Shown here piece after piece: positions 5,801 to 6,911 of a DNA stretch of 6,911 nucleotides. This DNA is from Candidatus Doudnabacteria bacterium RIFCSPHIGHO2_02_FULL_46_11. Lineage in GTDB: Bacteria; Patescibacteriota; Doudnabacteria; UBA920; 2-02-FULL-46-11. Made by a program: the position numbers and the translations under genes. The notes beneath the pieces were generated by a model that worked only from the letters and a program-made list of their open reading frames with translations, had not been told where the DNA came from and searched no databases. Positions within the stretch are counted from its first letter, which is position 1; each line of letters begins with the position of its first letter. Location: positions 4,460-11,370 of the forward strand of contig MFES01000013.1 of NCBI GenBank assembly GCA_001779955.1, written 5' to 3'.

Positions 5801-6073
5801 CTAATCAAAAGCGCTCCTTAGGCCTCGAAAGTATTCAGCGCCACCGGGCTCCGGATACAAATCCGGATCGGCGCTCATGTCCGCAACAAGCATGTCCAGC
5901 CAAGAAACAATTTTTGTTGCGTCTTTATCTTGATCAAAATGAGTTAAGGCATCTTGCAATTCAATATTGTCTTCGGCTAGCCGTCTGACTTCAGCCATGG
6001 CTTGTTCAAAGGTAAATTTCTCTTTATCCTCTTGACCATCAGAACTGCCTTCAATATTTCCTGGTTTAACCAT
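5801..6073 (-). CDS. Small acidic protein of unknown function
   Basis: I do not recognise this 90-residue protein. It has a charged, probably disordered N-terminus (NIEGSSDGQEDKEK), a helix-forming middle (FTFEQAMAEVRRLAEDNIEL, then LQDALTHF and KIVSWLDMLVADM) and an acidic/Pro C-terminus (DPDLYPEPGG). There are no cysteines, no signal peptide and no transmembrane segment. The FEQAMAEVRRL pattern faintly recalls the exonuclease VII small subunit, but the second half does not fit. It is 3 nt upstream of alaS and probably heads that operon. The ATG at 6073 lacks a Shine-Dalgarno; a TAAAAT hexamer ends 7 nt before it, so its mRNA may be leaderless. Base composition matches the genes to the left, not the GC-rich pair to the right. 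Confidence 0.75.
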   Translation of the reverse strand: MVKPGNIEGSSDGQEDKEKFTFEQAMAEVRRLAEDNIELQDALTHFDQDKDATKIVSWLDMLVADMSADPDLYPEPGGAEYFRGLRSAFD

Positions 6074-6079
6074 AGTTTT

Positions 6080-6085
6080 ATTTTA
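6080..6085 (-). promoter_or_regulatory. Possible -10 box giving a leaderless transcript
   Basis: TAAAAT (5 of 6 to TATAAT) lies at 6085-6080 on the minus strand, 6 nt before the ATG at 6073, so a start at +7 would coincide with that ATG. The 17-nt upstream position holds only a T-run, a poor -35. The call is weak and based on spacing alone. Confidence 0.3.
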
Positions 6086-6086
6086 G

Positions 6087-6509
6087 CTAATAATCGGGGA
6101 TAAAAAAAGCCCCCATAAATGCAGTGAACCGGCGAGCGTTTCGCCCGCCGGTTCTGCTTGAGTCAGGTCTGGAGTAGTTCACACGCCAGCCGAATCGTCC
6201 CAGTTCCCAGACGCTCTGCGTCTCGCGTACGCGCGCCGCGTTATAGGGCGGCACCGGGCTTGAACGGCCCGGCTCGAGAAGGTAGATGACGTAGATGACA
6301 TTGAGCAGGTCATCCGGGTCTTCCTCCCACGGACGCAGTGGCCGCACCGGAACGAACCCCTGCTGCGCCAGCCACTCACCCGCCAGTTTGGCATCGAACC
6401 CATCGACCAGCAACGAACGTGACCCAACCAGGTAGGCTTGCGCATTCACCTGTTCGAGATCCGCCATTTCGGCCCCGCTTGACACCCGGAACAGCTCGAT
6501 TGCGTACAT
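6087..6509 (-). CDS. Hypothetical protein downstream of the HTH regulator; C-terminus doubtful
   Basis: I do not recognise this GC-rich 140-residue frame. It begins MYAIELFRVSSGAEMADLEQ and contains an acidic-Pro patch (LRPWEEDPDDLLNVIYVIYLLEPG) with no membrane segment or clear enzyme motif. I chose ATG at 6509 rather than GTG at 6512 because AAGGAGG (6515-6521) sits 5 nt from the ATG but only 2 nt from the GTG. The ATG shares its A with the regulator's TGA (TGATG), so the two are translationally coupled. The end is suspect: the last codons read through a 13-bp hairpin (6126-6154) and then an AT-rich T-run to a TAG at 6089. This suggests the native 3' end is lost at a junction near 6115 and the last 12 or so residues are accidental. 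Confidence 0.6.
   Translation of the reverse strand: MYAIELFRVSSGAEMADLEQVNAQAYLVGSRSLLVDGFDAKLAGEWLAQQGFVPVRPLRPWEEDPDDLLNVIYVIYLLEPGRSSPVPPYNAARVRETQSVWELGRFGWRVNYSRPDSSRTGGRNARRFTAFMGAFFIPDY
6102..6114 (-). terminator. Apparent right half of an intrinsic terminator
   Basis: The minus strand reads GGGGGCTTTTTTT, the usual 3' arm plus U-tract of an intrinsic terminator, but no GCCCCC left arm is present in the 40 nt upstream. The only local pairing is four bases, GGGG 6114-6111 with CCCC at 6099-6096 beyond the T-run, which is not a terminator shape. It would fit a terminator cut by the composition junction. Confidence 0.4.
6126..6154 (-). repeat. GC-rich perfect hairpin at the end of the 140-aa frame
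   Basis: GAACCGGCG (6126-6134) pairs with CGCCGGTTC (6146-6154). Inside these, one G-U pair and GCG/CGC close a 3-nt loop, 13 pairs in all. It is of terminator or REP type, but no U-tract follows directly on either strand; the T-run at 6108-6102 starts 17 nt after the stem. It lies inside the coding frame, which is unusual for a genuine gene end. Confidence 0.55.
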
Positions 6510-6910
6510 CACGACCTCCTTGTTGGTTGATTGACCTGTGCCTGATTTTGCATCTCCCGCAACAACTCGCAGGCTTCGCTCAATGAAACATGCGGACCCA
6601 GCAGCTTCGACAGTCTCTCCAGCGTCTTGATCCTGCGCTGAAGAGCATCGAGCGTCATAGGCTCATCGCCCGTTCTGCCCTTCAGAGGACGCGGATACAC
6701 ACCGCGTGCCAAAGCGAACAGGGTTCGGGGCTGAACGTTGAGGTGCTTCGCCATGCTAAATAGGCTGGCGCGACTTGGAGTTCTTCCCTCGCTTTCTAGA
6801 CGTGACACAGTCGAGCGGCTAACACCCAAATCGTTCTGTGAATAGCCCAGTGCATTTCTTCGCTCGCGAACATAAGCAGCAAGCCGAGTCGGATGAGCAT
6901 CGTTTTCGGG
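6509..6910 (-). CDS. Cro/CI (XRE)-family HTH transcriptional regulator, 5' end beyond the window
   Basis: The frame is open from the right edge (first full codon 6910-6908) and gives 133 residues without any ATG in its first 27 codons, so the true start probably lies outside. The HTH is clear: RLAAYVRERRNALGYSQNDL, then GVSRSTVSRLESEGRTPSRASLFSMAK with HLNV after it. It carries the family's SQxxLGVSrxTVSrlE recognition helix pattern and the following Ps...l..lAk.L.v helix. A second helical part (LDALQRRIKTLERLSKLLG) may dimerise. It probably represses or activates its own coupled operon. The gene overlaps the next by one base (TGATG). Its GC content and the strong SD it carries for its partner differ from everything left of 6100, as in a plasmid, phage or other acquired module. 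Confidence 0.85.
   Translation of the reverse strand, partial: PENDAHPTRLAAYVRERRNALGYSQNDLGVSRSTVSRLESEGRTPSRASLFSMAKHLNVQPRTLFALARGVYPRPLKGRTGDEPMTLDALQRRIKTLERLSKLLGPHVSLSEACELLREMQNQAQVNQPTRRS
6515..6521 (-). promoter_or_regulatory. Strong Shine-Dalgarno AAGGAGG before the 140-aa gene
   Basis: AAGGAGG ends 5 nt before ATG 6509, a textbook spacing that decides the start over the GTG at 6512. No gene to the left of 6100 has a comparably placed consensus site, a contrast that supports a different origin for this end. Confidence 0.75.
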
Positions 6911-6911
6911 T

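Noticed and set aside
5801..6073. Exonuclease VII small subunit (xseB) for the 90-aa protein
   Set aside because: Only the FEQAMAEV-type helix resembles it; the typical second helix and spacing are missing and no xseA is nearby.

Overview
The window looks like a chromosomal piece of a Patescibacteria (CPR) bacterium, most like Parcubacteria or Microgenomates, joined at its right end to about 0.8 kb of very different DNA. The CPR assignment is an inference. It rests on an alanyl-tRNA synthetase that stops after the editing domain, a compact 381-residue glucose-6-phosphate isomerase, a membrane-anchored protein built like the 'baseplate J-like' proteins common in CPR genomes, few Shine-Dalgarno sequences, and TAG/TTAG microsatellites in ribosomal spacers. 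Every supported gene is on the minus strand, so transcription runs right to left.

Right end (about 6116-6911): a GC-rich pair of coupled genes, a Cro/CI-type HTH regulator (cut by the window edge) and an unrecognised 140-residue protein. The second has a strong AAGGAGG ribosome binding site. GC by direct count is 62% in 6121-6180 and 70% in 6181-6240, against 32% in 6061-6120 and 35% in 6001-6060. The break coincides with what looks like half of an intrinsic terminator, so this is either the edge of acquired DNA or a chimeric contig.

Middle (6073-1269): a tight run of a small acidic protein, alaS, pgi and a membrane-anchored protein, with gaps of 3, 2 and 0 nt, probably one transcript. It combines tRNA charging, central carbon metabolism and an envelope protein.

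Left (1257-1): a TTGACA promoter leads into infA-rpmJ-rpsM-rpsK (IF-1, L36, S13, S11), the start of the alpha-type ribosomal operon. Three things are unusual here. infA has no ATG, GTG or TTG start; AUU is the best candidate. The rpmJ-rpsM and rpsM-rpsK spacers are almost wholly G-free TAG/TTAG repeats with no Shine-Dalgarno sequence. Between infA and rpmJ lie 251 bp that resolve into two adjacent palindromic elements (140 and 103 bp), each bounded by TCCCG...CGGGA and flanked by TTCA. Removing them with one repeat copy per element leaves infA and rpmJ 4 nt apart. They look like MITE-type insertions, and as RNA they could fold so as to bury the rpmJ start codon. This is the most novel structure in the window.
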